From: TMED14 sp002378565 | Lineage (GTDB): Bacteria > Bacteroidota > Bacteroidia > Flavobacteriales > Schleiferiaceae | DNA length: 64,000 nt | Assembly (NCBI GenBank): GCA_943846715.1 | Contig: OX044356.1 | Span: 682,001 to 746,000 of the forward strand | Direction: 5' to 3' | Shown here: positions 35,625-44,247 of the stretch, one piece after another | How positions within the stretch are numbered: position 1 is the first letter of the stretch | Layout of the letters: every line of letters begins with the position of its first letter | The notes under the pieces: model-generated | Seen by the model: only the letters and a program-made list of their open reading frames with translations | Told to the model about the DNA's origin: nothing | Databases searched by the model: none | Made by a program: the position numbers and the translations under genes

Positions 35625-36874
35625 GGTTGAGCTGGTAACAATTTAGCACTAACCTCGCCAAATCCGATGCGAAGACCTGCTTTTTCTGAGTGCCCAGTCA
35701 TGGTTACTGTGTCACCGTCTTCAATGAAGGATCGTTGACCGCCACCTTTCATTGCAATAGGTTCTGTGCCATTCCAGCTCAGTTCAAGCATGCTGCCATA
35801 CGAGCCTTTGTCTTTGCCTGATATGGTTCCGGATGCCATGGTGTCGCCTGCCTGAATCAAGCAGCCATTGATGCTGTGATGCGCCAATTGTTGTGCCATG
35901 CTCCAATACATGTATTTGAAATTGCTACTGCTTACATGCGTGGCTTGACCTTTTTCAGGGGTGATGCTCACATCCAGCTGGATGTCCAAATTGCATGCTG
36001 AACGATCTTGTTGCAAGTAAGGAAGAGGCTGAACGTCATCCTGTGATGGCGCAGGGGTTCGAAAGGGCGCTAGGGCATCCAATGTCACAATCCATGGTGA
36101 CATGCTGGAGGCAAAGTTTTTTGCAAGGAATGGCCCCAGTGGTACGTATTCCCATTGCTGGATGTCACGTGCAGACCAGTCATTGAACAAGGCCAATCCG
36201 AAAATATGAGATTCAGCTTGATCAACAGCAATGCTTGAGCCACCAGTAGGTCCAGACCCTGTGATGAAGGCAATTTCTAACTCAAAATCAACCTTAATGG
36301 ATGGGCCAAAGGTTGGCTTGTCATCGGACGGTGCTTTGCGTTGGCCGTTAGGCCGGTGAATGGGCGTTCCTGAAGGCATAATGGTTGAACTTCTGCCATG
36401 GTAGCCAACGGGAATGTGTAGCCAATTGGGAAGCAAAGCATTGTTTGGATCCCTGAACATGGTGCCAACATTGGTGGCATGCTCAATGGATGAGTAAAAA
36501 TCAGTGTAGTCAGGGATGTGAATGGGTAGGTTGACATCGACATCAGTCAAGGCAAGCACAATCTCATCCATGTGATTTGAACCTTCAAGTGCTGACCCAG
36601 CACTGAATAGCGCCTGCAAGCTTGATCTAACCGCACGCCAAGTGGTTTGTCCCATGGCAATGAAGTCATTCAGTAGGGCCTGATTGAAAAGGCCATTTGG
36701 CAAGTCTAATGCGTCAAAATAGCCCAACTGCTGCAGTGCGGATAAGTCAATGACTTGGTCGCCAATGCGGCTCGCGCAAACCTCCACGCCACCTGATCGT
36801 GTGACGGAGCCAAAGGGGATATTCCCCAAGGGAAAATCAGAATGGGAAGGGATGGGTAAAAAACTCTGCAGCAT
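35597..36874 (-). CDS. fahA: Fumarylacetoacetase
   Basis: 425 residues from the ATG at 36872-36874 (family-like start LQSFLPIPSHSDFPLGNIPFG); the frame extends 75 bases further without family resemblance. It has DYTDFYSSIEHATNVG (active-site Asp, Ser and His), PVGYHGRSST, and the metal-binding region DFELEIAFI. It cleaves fumarylacetoacetate to fumarate and acetoacetate, the last step of tyrosine degradation; no other genes of that pathway are near. Confidence 0.94.
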   Translation of the reverse strand: MLQSFLPIPSHSDFPLGNIPFGSVTRSGGVEVCASRIGDQVIDLSALQQLGYFDALDLPNGLFNQALLNDFIAMGQTTWRAVRSSLQALFSAGSALEGSNHMDEIVLALTDVDVNLPIHIPDYTDFYSSIEHATNVGTMFRDPNNALLPNWLHIPVGYHGRSSTIMPSGTPIHRPNGQRKAPSDDKPTFGPSIKVDFELEIAFITGSGPTGGSSIAVDQAESHIFGLALFNDWSARDIQQWEYVPLGPFLAKNFASSMSPWIVTLDALAPFRTPAPSQDDVQPLPYLQQDRSACNLDIQLDVSITPEKGQATHVSSSNFKYMYWSMAQQLAHHSINGCLIQAGDTMASGTISGKDKGSYGSMLELSWNGTEPIAMKGGGQRSFIEDGDTVTMTGHSEKAGLRIGFGEVSAKLLPAQPWNDLTTKK

Positions 36875-37177
36875 CGGACAGGTGTTTATGGTTGTACTTG
36901 TAAGCTGCAAGTTACCCCAACATGCGTGGTTGCCGATAGCATCCCGCACTATTCACGGGCATAAATTTAGACTTTTAACCCCGCATTGTAGGTGATTCGA
37001 TGACGAATGAATGCAGGTAACAGGTGTTTAGCTATTTTTTAAGTTAGTAGATTATAGCCTGCTCATTCAAAGGTAAAAAAGTTGATAAACTATTGCTATG
37101 GATGAGGTTTTTGTTTTTGACTGAGCGTATTTTCGTTCCGATGAAGCGGCTGTTGCTTCACATCATCACCTATTTGA
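36875..37177. other. Divergent intergenic region fahA-glyA
   Basis: About 300 bases without a gene. It is AT-rich toward glyA (TTTTTTAAGTTAG, TAAAAAAGTTGATAAAC). A possible Bacteroidota-type promoter for glyA is TTTTTG near 37110 with TATTTTCG about 20 bases later; this is weak. I see no riboswitch or RNA gene. Confidence 0.4.
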
Positions 37178-38473
37178 ATGCAGACCATGTCTAGAGATAA
37201 CGCCCTATTTTCTTTGATTGAAGATGAACGACAACGCCAGGTTCAAGGCTTGGAACTTATTGCTTCAGAAAACTTCACCAGCCCTGATGTGATGGAAGCT
37301 GTTGGCTCAGTGTTGACCAACAAATACGCTGAAGGTTACCCAGGCAGGCGCTACTATGGTGGCTGTGAAATTGTTGACAAGGTGGAGGACCTGGCTCGCG
37401 CAAGGGCCGCTGAATTGTTCAATGCAGCTTATGTTAACGTACAGCCTCACAGTGGGTCTCAAGCCAATGCAGCTGTCTACTTGGCCTGCTTGAAGCCGGG
37501 AGACAAGATCATGGGCTTTGATTTGTCTCATGGCGGTCACCTGACTCATGGTTCCCCTGTCAGTTTTTCTGGCAAGACCTACCAAACCTGTTTTTATGGA
37601 CTTGAGGAGTCAACTGGCCAGTTTGATTACGATGTCATCATGGACATTGCTCAACGGGAAAAGCCTGACTTGATCATCTGTGGTGCTTCTGCGTACTCTC
37701 GTGACATGGATTACACGGCGTTTCGCGCCATTGCAGATGCTGTTGGCGCCTTGTTGTTGGCAGACATTAGTCACCCTGCAGGCTTGATTGCCAGGGGCTT
37801 GATGAACGACCCTATGCCGCACTGTCATATCGTGACGACAACGACTCACAAAACATTAAGAGGCCCTCGTGGAGGGATGATCATGATGGGAGAAGATTTT
37901 GAGAACCCTTTTGGTTTGAAGAGTCCAAAAGGGGAGACTCGAATGATGTCTCACTTGTTGAATATGGCTGTCTTTCCAGGCATTCAGGGCGGACCATTGG
38001 AGCATGTAATTGCTGGCAAGGCGGTTGCTTTTGGCGAAGCCTTGAGTGATGATTATTTTCATTATATGCTTCAAGTGCAAAAGAATGCAAAGGTCATGTC
38101 TGATGAACTGATCAAACTTGGTTACCACATTGTGTCAGGCGGCACAGATAACCACATGGTGCTTGTCGATTTGCGGAACAAGGGAATCACAGGCAAGGCT
38201 GCAGAAAAAGCCTTGGTTATTGCTGATATCACAGTCAACAAAAACATGGTGCCATTTGACGATAAATCGCCATTTGTAACCAGCGGTATTCGTTTAGGAA
38301 GCCCCGCATTGACAACCCGTGGATTGAAAGAAGAAGACATGGTAAAGGTGGTTGATCTCATTGACCGTGCATTGATGCAGATAGAGGATGAATCAGCCCT
38401 TCAAAGGATTGGCAAAGAAGTGCAGGCAATGATGTCTCATCGACCGCTGTTCATGAGCAAGCCCTCATCTTGA
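37178..38473 (+). CDS. glyA: Serine hydroxymethyltransferase
   Basis: 431 residues (an ATG 9 bases in would give 428). It begins with LIEDERQRQVQGLELIASENFTS, then YAEGYPGRRYYGGCE, NVQPHSGSQANAAVY, and the PLP lysine in TTTTHKTLRGPRGG. It interconverts serine and glycine with one-carbon transfer to tetrahydrofolate, the substrate source for FolD. Its end overlaps the small convergent ORF by 9 bases. Confidence 0.97.
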   Translation: MQTMSRDNALFSLIEDERQRQVQGLELIASENFTSPDVMEAVGSVLTNKYAEGYPGRRYYGGCEIVDKVEDLARARAAELFNAAYVNVQPHSGSQANAAVYLACLKPGDKIMGFDLSHGGHLTHGSPVSFSGKTYQTCFYGLEESTGQFDYDVIMDIAQREKPDLIICGASAYSRDMDYTAFRAIADAVGALLLADISHPAGLIARGLMNDPMPHCHIVTTTTHKTLRGPRGGMIMMGEDFENPFGLKSPKGETRMMSHLLNMAVFPGIQGGPLEHVIAGKAVAFGEALSDDYFHYMLQVQKNAKVMSDELIKLGYHIVSGGTDNHMVLVDLRNKGITGKAAEKALVIADITVNKNMVPFDDKSPFVTSGIRLGSPALTTRGLKEEDMVKVVDLIDRALMQIEDESALQRIGKEVQAMMSHRPLFMSKPSS

Positions 38474-38722
38474 CTCCATTGACGTCAGATGCTTGAATCG
38501 CTTGTACAATACAGCAAAAGCAAGCCCGTGGAGGTTGGCATAGCGCTCATCGGTAGACGTCGATATATCGTTCACCCAATGAATTTGTGGGCCAGTCAAA
38601 ATGGCCATATCCCTAAGCCCAGCCTCCCGCTTCATAGACAGGAGGTCAACGCCATTCAAGGTGGCTACATCGGCAGATTTCATGGTTGCAAGATAGCTTT
38701 TGCTGGTAATAGGTTTAATCAT
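38465..38722 (-). CDS. Small hypothetical protein, 85 aa
   Basis: It fills the gap between glyA and arsC on the opposite strand. The ATG is at 38720-38722, only 8 bases from the divergent arsC start. Codon use is similar to that of neighbouring genes, and the C-terminal part (WVNDISTSTDERYANLHGL) looks like ordinary protein sequence. No family is recognised, and there is no signal peptide. It could be spurious, but the exact fit into the gap favours a real gene. Confidence 0.5.
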   Translation of the reverse strand: MIKPITSKSYLATMKSADVATLNGVDLLSMKREAGLRDMAILTGPQIHWVNDISTSTDERYANLHGLAFAVLYKRFKHLTSMESR

Positions 38723-38730
38723 TAATTGGT

Positions 38731-39150
38731 ATGAAGAATTGGCTTTTTTTATGCACAGGCAATAGCTGCAGAAGCCAAATGGCCGAGGCATGGCTAAGGT
38801 CTTTGTCTGGACCTCAAGTTGTCGTAGAGAGTGCAGGCCTAGAGGCTCACGGCCTGAATCCCTATGCTGTCAAGGTGATGGAGGAGGTTGGTATTGCCAT
38901 GTCTGGTCATCGGTCCACAGTGATTGACCAGGTAGACTTGTCGTCACTGGATGTATTGGTGACGGTTTGTGATCATGCAAAAGAATCCTGTCCCATGGTC
39001 GCGACAGAGGCTATTCGTTTACATCACAGCTTCACTGACCCTGCGTCTGCAATTGGCTCAGAGGTAAGTGTGCTTGTTGAATTTAGGGCTGTGCGTGATG
39101 ACATCAAGGCCTATTGTCAGACCCTGGTTGATACCTACCAGCTCTCATGA
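38731..39150 (+). CDS. arsC: Arsenate reductase ArsC, LMW-phosphatase fold
   Basis: 139 residues. The P-loop CTGNSCRSQMAEAW has the nucleophile Cys and a CX5RS pattern, and CDHAKESCP supplies the second redox Cys pair typical of the thioredoxin-coupled arsenate reductase type; HHSFTDPAS carries the Asp. It reduces arsenate to arsenite. The stop overlaps the start of an aquaglyceroporin gene (ATGA), which would give arsenite a channel exit. Confidence 0.88.
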   Translation: MKNWLFLCTGNSCRSQMAEAWLRSLSGPQVVVESAGLEAHGLNPYAVKVMEEVGIAMSGHRSTVIDQVDLSSLDVLVTVCDHAKESCPMVATEAIRLHHSFTDPASAIGSEVSVLVEFRAVRDDIKAYCQTLVDTYQLS

Positions 39151-39875
39151 GATCGTCCTATTTGATTGAAGCCTTAGGCACCTTTGTCTTGGTCTTGATT
39201 GGTTGCGGTACGGTAACCATGGCGGTGTTGTTTGATTCTTACACAAGCTTGTTTCAAGTAGCTGCCATGTGGGGAATGGGTGTGACATTGGCCATTGAAA
39301 TCAGCAAGACCCGATCCCACGCACACCTGAACCCCGCGGTCAGTCTTGCCATGGTGGTATTGAACAAGTACCCAATTAAACAATTGCTCCCTTTGATGCT
39401 CAGTCAGTTAATGGGGGCTGTGCTCGCTGGTATTTGCTTGTTTCTGATGATGCAGGGCCATGCGTCCTACCAAGAGCCATCGCTGATGTTTGGAGAGTTT
39501 TTCCCAAACCCAAGCTATGCTGACCAAGTTCAGATCGACTGGATTGGAGCCATGCTAGCTGAAGCCATGGGGACCTTTGCCTTGGTGATGGCTATTCTGT
39601 GGATCACCAGGGGCGGAGGGAAGCTGTCTTTGTCGCAATCCATGTTGATTGGTCTAGCTGTCAGTTCAATCATCATGGTGTTGGCACCCTACACGCAGGC
39701 AGGCATCAATCCAGCAAGGGACCTTGGCCCGAGGTTGGTTGCATACATTGCTGGTTGGCGCGACATGGCCCTGGCTGGGTCGTCGTGGCCCCAATCCATT
39801 GCCGTTTATGTTGCTGGCCCCTTTCTTGGTGCCGCAGTAGCTGCGAAGCTTGCACAGCGCTTGAGGTTCGCCTGA
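39147..39875 (+). CDS. Aquaglyceroporin (MIP family), likely arsenite channel
   Basis: 242 residues with six membrane helices and both NPA half-helices: HLNPAVS (about 56-62) and GINPARD (about 190-196). The Asp after the second NPA-R is characteristic of aquaglyceroporins rather than water-only channels. Coupling to arsC parallels the AqpS/ArsC pair known from Sinorhizobium, where the channel lets arsenite flow out. No ArsB, Acr3 or ArsR is seen in this window. A general glycerol channel is the alternative. Confidence 0.85.
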   Translation: MRSSYLIEALGTFVLVLIGCGTVTMAVLFDSYTSLFQVAAMWGMGVTLAIEISKTRSHAHLNPAVSLAMVVLNKYPIKQLLPLMLSQLMGAVLAGICLFLMMQGHASYQEPSLMFGEFFPNPSYADQVQIDWIGAMLAEAMGTFALVMAILWITRGGGKLSLSQSMLIGLAVSSIIMVLAPYTQAGINPARDLGPRLVAYIAGWRDMALAGSSWPQSIAVYVAGPFLGAAVAAKLAQRLRFA

Positions 39876-39896
39876 TTTGAAAGCTATCTTTGTCTC

Positions 39897-40796
39897 ATGA
39901 GTCAGTGGTCACCGAGCATACGATTGAATAAGTGCATCAGCGACAGCGGTTTCTGTAGCCGAAGAAAGGCAGATGAGTACATCCAAAAAGGCATGGTTAA
40001 GATCAATGGCCGTAAGGCAAAGATTGGCGACATGGTGAAGGCTGGACAAACGGTACTTGTTAGCGGTTTTGAAATCATTGCTCAGGGACCCGTTCTACCT
40101 GTTTTCATCATGCTGAATAAACCGGTAGGCATCACAAGCACAACGGAGACATCTGTGAAGGGTAATATGGTAGACCATGTGAACCACCCTCAACGGATTT
40201 TTCCGATTGGTCGCCTTGATAAGGACTCACAAGGCTTGATTTTCCTAACCAATGATGGTGATGCCGTGAATAAAATACTTCGTGCAGGTAACAAGCATGA
40301 AAAGGAGTATGTGGTGACTGTTGATAAGGCTTTAACCGATGAGGCCATCAAGGCCATGTCTCAAGGCGTGCCAATGCTTGGTACACATACCAAAAAATGT
40401 CTCATCGTCAAGGAAGGCCCCATGGTCTTCCGCATCACCCTGATACAGGGGCTGAACCGACAAATCCGGCGCATGTGTGAGTTTGTTGGTTACCAGGTGA
40501 GGACCTTGGAGCGGGTTCGCATCATGCATGTCGCATTAGGTAACTTGCCTGTTGGTGAATGGCGTGAACTCAGTGAGAAGGAAATGTCTGGCATGACTAA
40601 GGCAATGGAGGAATCGTCATCAGAGGTTAAGGGCAAACAAGGGAAAAAAACACCCAAACCACCATCCGGATCAACAACGAAGCATAGCAATGCTTCGCCA
40701 TCAAGATCTCGGTCAAAAACTCATGTTAAACCCGTTGACGCAAAGCGCCGTGGTAAGGCTGTTGTGAAGGGGAGGGGTCGGTCTAAAAGAAGGTAG
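39897..40796 (+). CDS. RNA pseudouridine synthase, RluF/RsuA family
   Basis: 299 residues. The S4 domain (RLNKCISDSGFCSRRKADEY) is followed by the catalytic domain with the nucleophile Asp in GRLDKDSQGL and FLTNDGD, and LNRQIRRMCEFVGYQV, the RluF-like motif. The last 70 residues are a very basic, low-complexity tail (KGKQGKKTPK, SRSKTH, KGRGRSKRR), probably rRNA-binding. RluF is the closest type I recognise; the exact rRNA position is not certain. Confidence 0.88.
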   Translation: MSQWSPSIRLNKCISDSGFCSRRKADEYIQKGMVKINGRKAKIGDMVKAGQTVLVSGFEIIAQGPVLPVFIMLNKPVGITSTTETSVKGNMVDHVNHPQRIFPIGRLDKDSQGLIFLTNDGDAVNKILRAGNKHEKEYVVTVDKALTDEAIKAMSQGVPMLGTHTKKCLIVKEGPMVFRITLIQGLNRQIRRMCEFVGYQVRTLERVRIMHVALGNLPVGEWRELSEKEMSGMTKAMEESSSEVKGKQGKKTPKPPSGSTTKHSNASPSRSRSKTHVKPVDAKRRGKAVVKGRGRSKRR

Positions 40797-40897
40797 CAGA
40801 ACAGGTATCATAAAAACGGAAAAACGAATAAAATTTACCTATCTTCATACTGATACATTGGAGATAGAAACATTAATAACATTTAAAGGTTACTGTT

Positions 40898-40993
40898 GTG
40901 GGAAAAGGTAAAGACGCAAAGAAAAGCACTAAAAAAGTTGCTACTAAAACGCTAAAGGAGAAAAGAGCAGAAAAGCGATTGAAGAAGGCTTAA
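40898..40993 (+). CDS. Tiny lysine-rich protein, 31 aa
   Basis: A GTG start gives MGKGKDAKKS, followed by a Lys/Ala/Glu-rich helix-like tail (TLKEKRAEKRLKKA) ending in TAA. Almost half the residues are Lys or Arg. Preceded by AAAGGT about 12 bases upstream. Such tiny basic proteins are common in Bacteroidota and may bind rRNA. It is not the ribosomal protein THX by sequence. Could be spurious. Confidence 0.45.
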   Translation: MGKGKDAKKSTKKVATKTLKEKRAEKRLKKA

Positions 40994-41013
40994 CGCTTCA
41001 ACATATCGTTGAA

Positions 41014-41379
41014 CTAATACGTATTTACTGAAAGCATCACTAGGGTGCAAGCGTCTACTACTTCGACGCCTTCATCTGCCAATTGCTTCATGAATTCAGG
41101 GTTAATCGTACCAGGGTTGAAAATAACCCGGCTTGGCTTCAAGTCCAGTATGTAATCGTAATACTGTGGTTGGTTTTTCGGCCCTAAATATAACGTAACA
41201 GTTTCAATTCCAGTTGTTTTATCTTCTTTGGAAAGTATTTCAATACCTCCTATTTTACCCTTCTTTATTCCAACAGGAACCACCTCGTGCCCGTGATTTA
41301 GCAGTTTCAAAACTGCCATATTTGAATACCTCGACGGATTTGTAGATGCCCCCAGTACTAGTGTTTTTTTTGCGTCCAT
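41014..41379 (-). CDS. CoA-binding domain protein (YccU-like)
   Basis: 121 residues from the ATG at 41377-41379 (an ATG 30 bases upstream is also possible). It is a single Rossmann-type CoA-binding domain: TLVLGASTNPSRYSNMAVLKL, HEVVPVG, PSRVIFNPGT. Proteins of this type bind CoA or acyl-CoA in the cytoplasm; function not defined. It is the first of three minus-strand genes with somewhat raised AT content. Confidence 0.85.
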   Translation of the reverse strand: MDAKKTLVLGASTNPSRYSNMAVLKLLNHGHEVVPVGIKKGKIGGIEILSKEDKTTGIETVTLYLGPKNQPQYYDYILDLKPSRVIFNPGTINPEFMKQLADEGVEVVDACTLVMLSVNTY

Positions 41380-41435
41380 TTGATGAATTTCCTTGATTGA
41401 ATTTACCATAAATTTTTACGTGAATGAAGAAAGTA

Positions 41436-41672
41436 TCAATCAGGGCTAGCCCCATGTAGATTTACCTTTCCGCTTGGAAAAGTGCGTAAGAAAAGTTGTT
41501 CTACTTTATCTCTGGCCCATGGGGTTCTTCGCAGAAATTTAAGACTTGATTTCACAGAAGGTTCAAAAATGAAACAACGCACCGGAATACGGGATCCAAG
41601 TTCTTCCCATCCATAGTGTGCTTCCAATGCCTCTATGATGTTTAGGAGCTTTACTCCGTGTAAAGGGTTCAT
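41436..41672 (-). CDS. VF530-family small DNA-binding protein
   Basis: 78 residues. It matches the VF530 (DUF2132) family I know: NPLHGVKLLNIIEALEAHYG, WEELGSRIPVRCF, and SVKSSLKFLRRTPWAR. The family is described as DNA-binding with unknown function. It is 13 bases downstream of the HMA membrane protein gene, probably in the same transcript. Confidence 0.88.
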   Translation of the reverse strand: MNPLHGVKLLNIIEALEAHYGWEELGSRIPVRCFIFEPSVKSSLKFLRRTPWARDKVEQLFLRTFPSGKVNLHGASPD

Positions 41673-41685
41673 TCTTTTCTCTGTT

Positions 41686-42417
41686 TTAGTTGATCAACAT
41701 CAGCAAGGCCATTGCAATCATGACAGTGTTTTCTATGAGTGTTGCTTCTGTCATTGGGAGCTTTAAAGCGGTTCCTAAACAAGCGCAACGAATAGATTTT
41801 TTATCAATCAGTGTTTGAGTGACACCGATGGTTGTAATCCCTAAAACAACGAGTGTGCTTATTAAAGCGATGCCCACTTCAAAGCGCATCAAGAACATTA
41901 GCCCTAAAGCTGTTTCTATAAAAGGGTAAGCCCATCCATAAATAGGCAGGCGTTTCGCCAATGGGTCGTACATCCTGAAAGAGTCTGGGAATCCTTTCAA
42001 ATCGAGCATCTTAAAGAAACCAAACACAATATAAAATAGCCCCATGAAGTCAAGCATGAATTCATTCCAAGACCAGTCTTTGTAATGGAGCAATGCACTT
42101 GCTACAGTTAGGTAAAAGATGATGAGTAATAAGGGTTTTAATTGCTCTAGTTTGGTTTTGTCTTCAGCCAGAGGCATTGTTGATGTGTTAGCAGAGGTAA
42201 ACACGCTTTCCTCATTCTTTTCTGACAATTGGTATTTTTCTGGCAAGGCTTTTTGAAGCACGTTAGTTGAAATAGGTTTATCCATTGTTACTTCAACTTC
42301 TCCTTTTTCAAGATTGGCAGAAACATTGGTGATGTGTTCCAAGTCGTTTAAGTATTTCTCTACCGAAGCCTTGCAGTTGTTGCAAGTCATCCCCTCTAGC
42401 TTGTGCGTATGTTTCAT
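41686..42417 (-). CDS. HMA metal-binding domain fused to MauE/DoxX-like membrane protein
   Basis: 243 residues. Residues 1-65 are a heavy-metal-associated domain with GMTCNNC (Cys 12 and 15). After a linker come four membrane segments (LLLIIFYLTVASALLHY; FMGLFYIVFGFF; YPFIETALGLMFLM; ALISTLVVLGITTIGVTQ). A CACLG motif (near 212) recalls MauE-type proteins. It probably handles copper or similar metals or thiols at the inner membrane; the direction and substrate are unknown. Confidence 0.85.
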   Translation of the reverse strand: MKHTHKLEGMTCNNCKASVEKYLNDLEHITNVSANLEKGEVEVTMDKPISTNVLQKALPEKYQLSEKNEESVFTSANTSTMPLAEDKTKLEQLKPLLLIIFYLTVASALLHYKDWSWNEFMLDFMGLFYIVFGFFKMLDLKGFPDSFRMYDPLAKRLPIYGWAYPFIETALGLMFLMRFEVGIALISTLVVLGITTIGVTQTLIDKKSIRCACLGTALKLPMTEATLIENTVMIAMALLMLIN

Positions 42418-42622
42418 TGTTGCTGTGTAAAGAGTTAATAACAGTCGTTGTTGGATTGTTGCTCTGTTATGATTTGGGACTTTAGTCCGGAGCCTTCATG
42501 CTCGAAATTACAATAAGTAACTTTCAGTTGGCACGTAATGAAAGAGAGCATCTCGGGACCCCAAGTGAGTTTCAAAATCCGTAATCTTGCACTTAAGTCC
42601 AACAAGACTCACTAAGAATATT

Positions 42623-42769
42623 ATGTCAGACAAGCCAGGGCCAGCCTTTCACGAGAAAAAAGACAAGAACAAGAAAACATTCAACCTGGGCGGTGGTGAA
42701 AAAATAAAGATGAATAGGGCAAAAAAGCACAAAAAACCACTCACCAGAGGGCCTAAGAGAAAGAAGTAA
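42623..42769 (+). CDS. Small Lys-rich basic protein, 48 aa
   Basis: From the ATG at 42623: MSDKPGPAFHEKKDKNKKT, a glycine turn (NLGGGEKIK), then RAKKHKKPLTRGPKRKK. It is highly basic throughout and possibly nucleic-acid binding. A TTG/ATG-like earlier start exists but adds unlikely sequence. No family is recognised; ends 14 bases before an integrase-tail remnant. Confidence 0.5.
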   Translation: MSDKPGPAFHEKKDKNKKTFNLGGGEKIKMNRAKKHKKPLTRGPKRKK

Positions 42770-42782
42770 GCTGTCTCCCGCT

Positions 42783-42896
42783 ATGACGACACTTCAGCAG
42801 CTGATGGGGCGTAGTGCCGTTCAAGCATTGTAAACCTGTCTGAGAGGAGGCTCATAGGTTAAGAAGCTAGGGGTAGAGGGTATGGCTAAGCTCTGA
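42783..42896 (+). pseudogene. Decayed integrase C-terminal fragment (tail A)
   Basis: Reading frame from 42783 gives MTTLQQLMGRSAVQAL, a stop, TCLRGGS, a stop, VKKLGVEGMAKL, a stop. It aligns with the intact integrase end (ITKLQKAMGHSSINVSL, TYLRGLE, VAELNEEDMPILGR): from MG to LRG all 13 positions line up without a gap. The active-site His has become Arg and the Tyr Cys, and two stops interrupt it. It lies outside the 109-bp repeats, 54 bases before the dioxygenase-like gene, so it marks an older element layer. Confidence 0.75.
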
Positions 42897-42950
42897 TTCA
42901 ACTTACCTTTGGTTAAAGGAAAATAACCATTGATACGCAATATAAATACC

Positions 42951-43634
42951 ATGAATAGAAAAAAATTCTTAAAGAGTGGATTAGTAGGCCTGGGAGGCAT
43001 TATAGCTGCTCCAACAATCTTAACTTCGTGCGATAGAATTACGCCTGTCATTGACCCAAATGCTTGCGCTCTGTCTCCTTCTGAAATGGCTGGGCCTTTT
43101 CCTATTAAGACGCCTGCCGATTGGGTAAGAGGGAATATAATAGGAGATCGTGTTGGTATTCCTTTAATGATTACTATTAAAGTAGAAGATGTTAATAATA
43201 ACTGTTCTCCGTTAGCCGGAGTATTGGTTGACATATGGCACTGTGATGCAAAAGGAAACTATTCAGAATATTCAAATCAAATTGAGGGAGATTTTACCAG
43301 TCAACATTTTTTAAGAGGTCGGCAGACAACAGACACAAGCGGGAATGCCTCGTTTATTAGTATTTATCCGGGATGGTATCCGGGAAGAGCTCCCCATTTA
43401 CATTTAGAAGTTATAAGTAGTTCGGGACAATCACTATTAACGACTCAAACTGCTTTTCCGGAAGCTGTGTCAAACACAGTCTATGCGACTTCTGGCTATA
43501 ACGGAAATTTTGATACTTCAAATTCAGCTGACGGAGCGTTTGGAGATAGTTTAAATAAGAATATTGCTACTTTAGTGACTGGAAATACAACAGATGGATT
43601 TACCTTAACCGAAACAATCAAGGTCGCATTATAA
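42951..43634 (+). CDS. Intradiol-dioxygenase-like lipoprotein
   Basis: 227 residues from the ATG at 42951 (a TTG 21 bases earlier is less likely). The N-terminus MNRKKFLKSGLVGLGGIIAA with TSC resembles a Tat-like lipoprotein signal. The fold is that of protocatechuate 3,4-dioxygenase beta chains: VDIWHCDAKGNYSEY (first Tyr ligand), FLRGRQTTD, FISIYPGWYPGRAPHLHLEV (second Tyr and two His). All four iron ligands seem present. Exported dioxygenase-like lipoproteins are common in Bacteroidota, substrate unknown. AT-rich; it follows integrase tail A. Confidence 0.8.
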   Translation: MNRKKFLKSGLVGLGGIIAAPTILTSCDRITPVIDPNACALSPSEMAGPFPIKTPADWVRGNIIGDRVGIPLMITIKVEDVNNNCSPLAGVLVDIWHCDAKGNYSEYSNQIEGDFTSQHFLRGRQTTDTSGNASFISIYPGWYPGRAPHLHLEVISSSGQSLLTTQTAFPEAVSNTVYATSGYNGNFDTSNSADGAFGDSLNKNIATLVTGNTTDGFTLTETIKVAL

Positions 43635-43646
43635 AACAAAAACATT

Positions 43647-44150
43647 ATGAAAATTCTTGCAACACTTTTAATAGCCTCTTTGGCAATTACGATGAGTGGG
43701 CAAGTCGAAAAAGCTGCTGAAATTCATACTCGGCCTATATCACTCCTTCAAGGCGTTGGTACCGTTGGGTTTGAAATACAAACAAGTGACAAGACTTCAA
43801 TTTTATTTGACGGTGGATACGGTCAAAGTTTACTAGACGCTACCGGAAACACAGTTACTACTTTTATGGTGGGAGCACGATTGTACCTTAGCTCTAAAGG
43901 AGACGAAGAGTCTATAAGCGGAAGTTATATTACCGCTAGGCACCGTTCTAGATTTTACAATAGTGGCTCATATGGAGCGAACACTAATATGATGTATGGA
44001 AAGAAATGGTTAAATGATAGGATGTCATTAGCTGCAGAATTCGGGCTTGGAAGGCAAACCTTACTCACTCAATCTGCTGAAAATACCATAAATACCATAG
44101 GGTTAATTTTACCAACTTGGGCCGTAACCATTGGGCTTAGAAGTAAGTAA
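43647..44150 (+). CDS. Small secreted outer-membrane-barrel-like protein
   Basis: 167 residues with a signal peptide (MKILATLLIASLAITMSGQ). The rest alternates short amphipathic strands (GFEIQTSDKTSILFDGGYG, TFMVGARLYLS, YITARHRSRF, LAAEFGLGRQTLL, WAVTIGLRSK) as in small beta-barrels, ending in an exposed basic strand. No family is identified. It is 12 bases after the dioxygenase-like gene and ends about 30 bases before the left att repeat. Confidence 0.6.
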   Translation: MKILATLLIASLAITMSGQVEKAAEIHTRPISLLQGVGTVGFEIQTSDKTSILFDGGYGQSLLDATGNTVTTFMVGARLYLSSKGDEESISGSYITARHRSRFYNSGSYGANTNMMYGKKWLNDRMSLAAEFGLGRQTLLTQSAENTINTIGLILPTWAVTIGLRSK

Positions 44151-44215
44151 TTCCTGTTTTTGCCTCTCTTGCAAATAACGTTATTGTCAAAACCAAAACT
44201 TCATAACCTCGCAGC

Positions 44216-44243
44216 AAAAAACCCCTCAGAATCAACTGAAGGG
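44216..44243 (-). terminator. Displaced copy of tRNA-Met terminator
   Basis: CCCTTCAG, loop TTGATT, CTGAGGGG, six Ts on the minus strand; identical to the copy behind the intact tRNA. Confidence 0.75.
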
Positions 44244-44247
44244 CTTG

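Noticed and set aside
40898..40993. Ribosomal protein THX
   Set aside because: It begins similarly (MGKGK) but lacks the conserved RGK...GSYG pattern.
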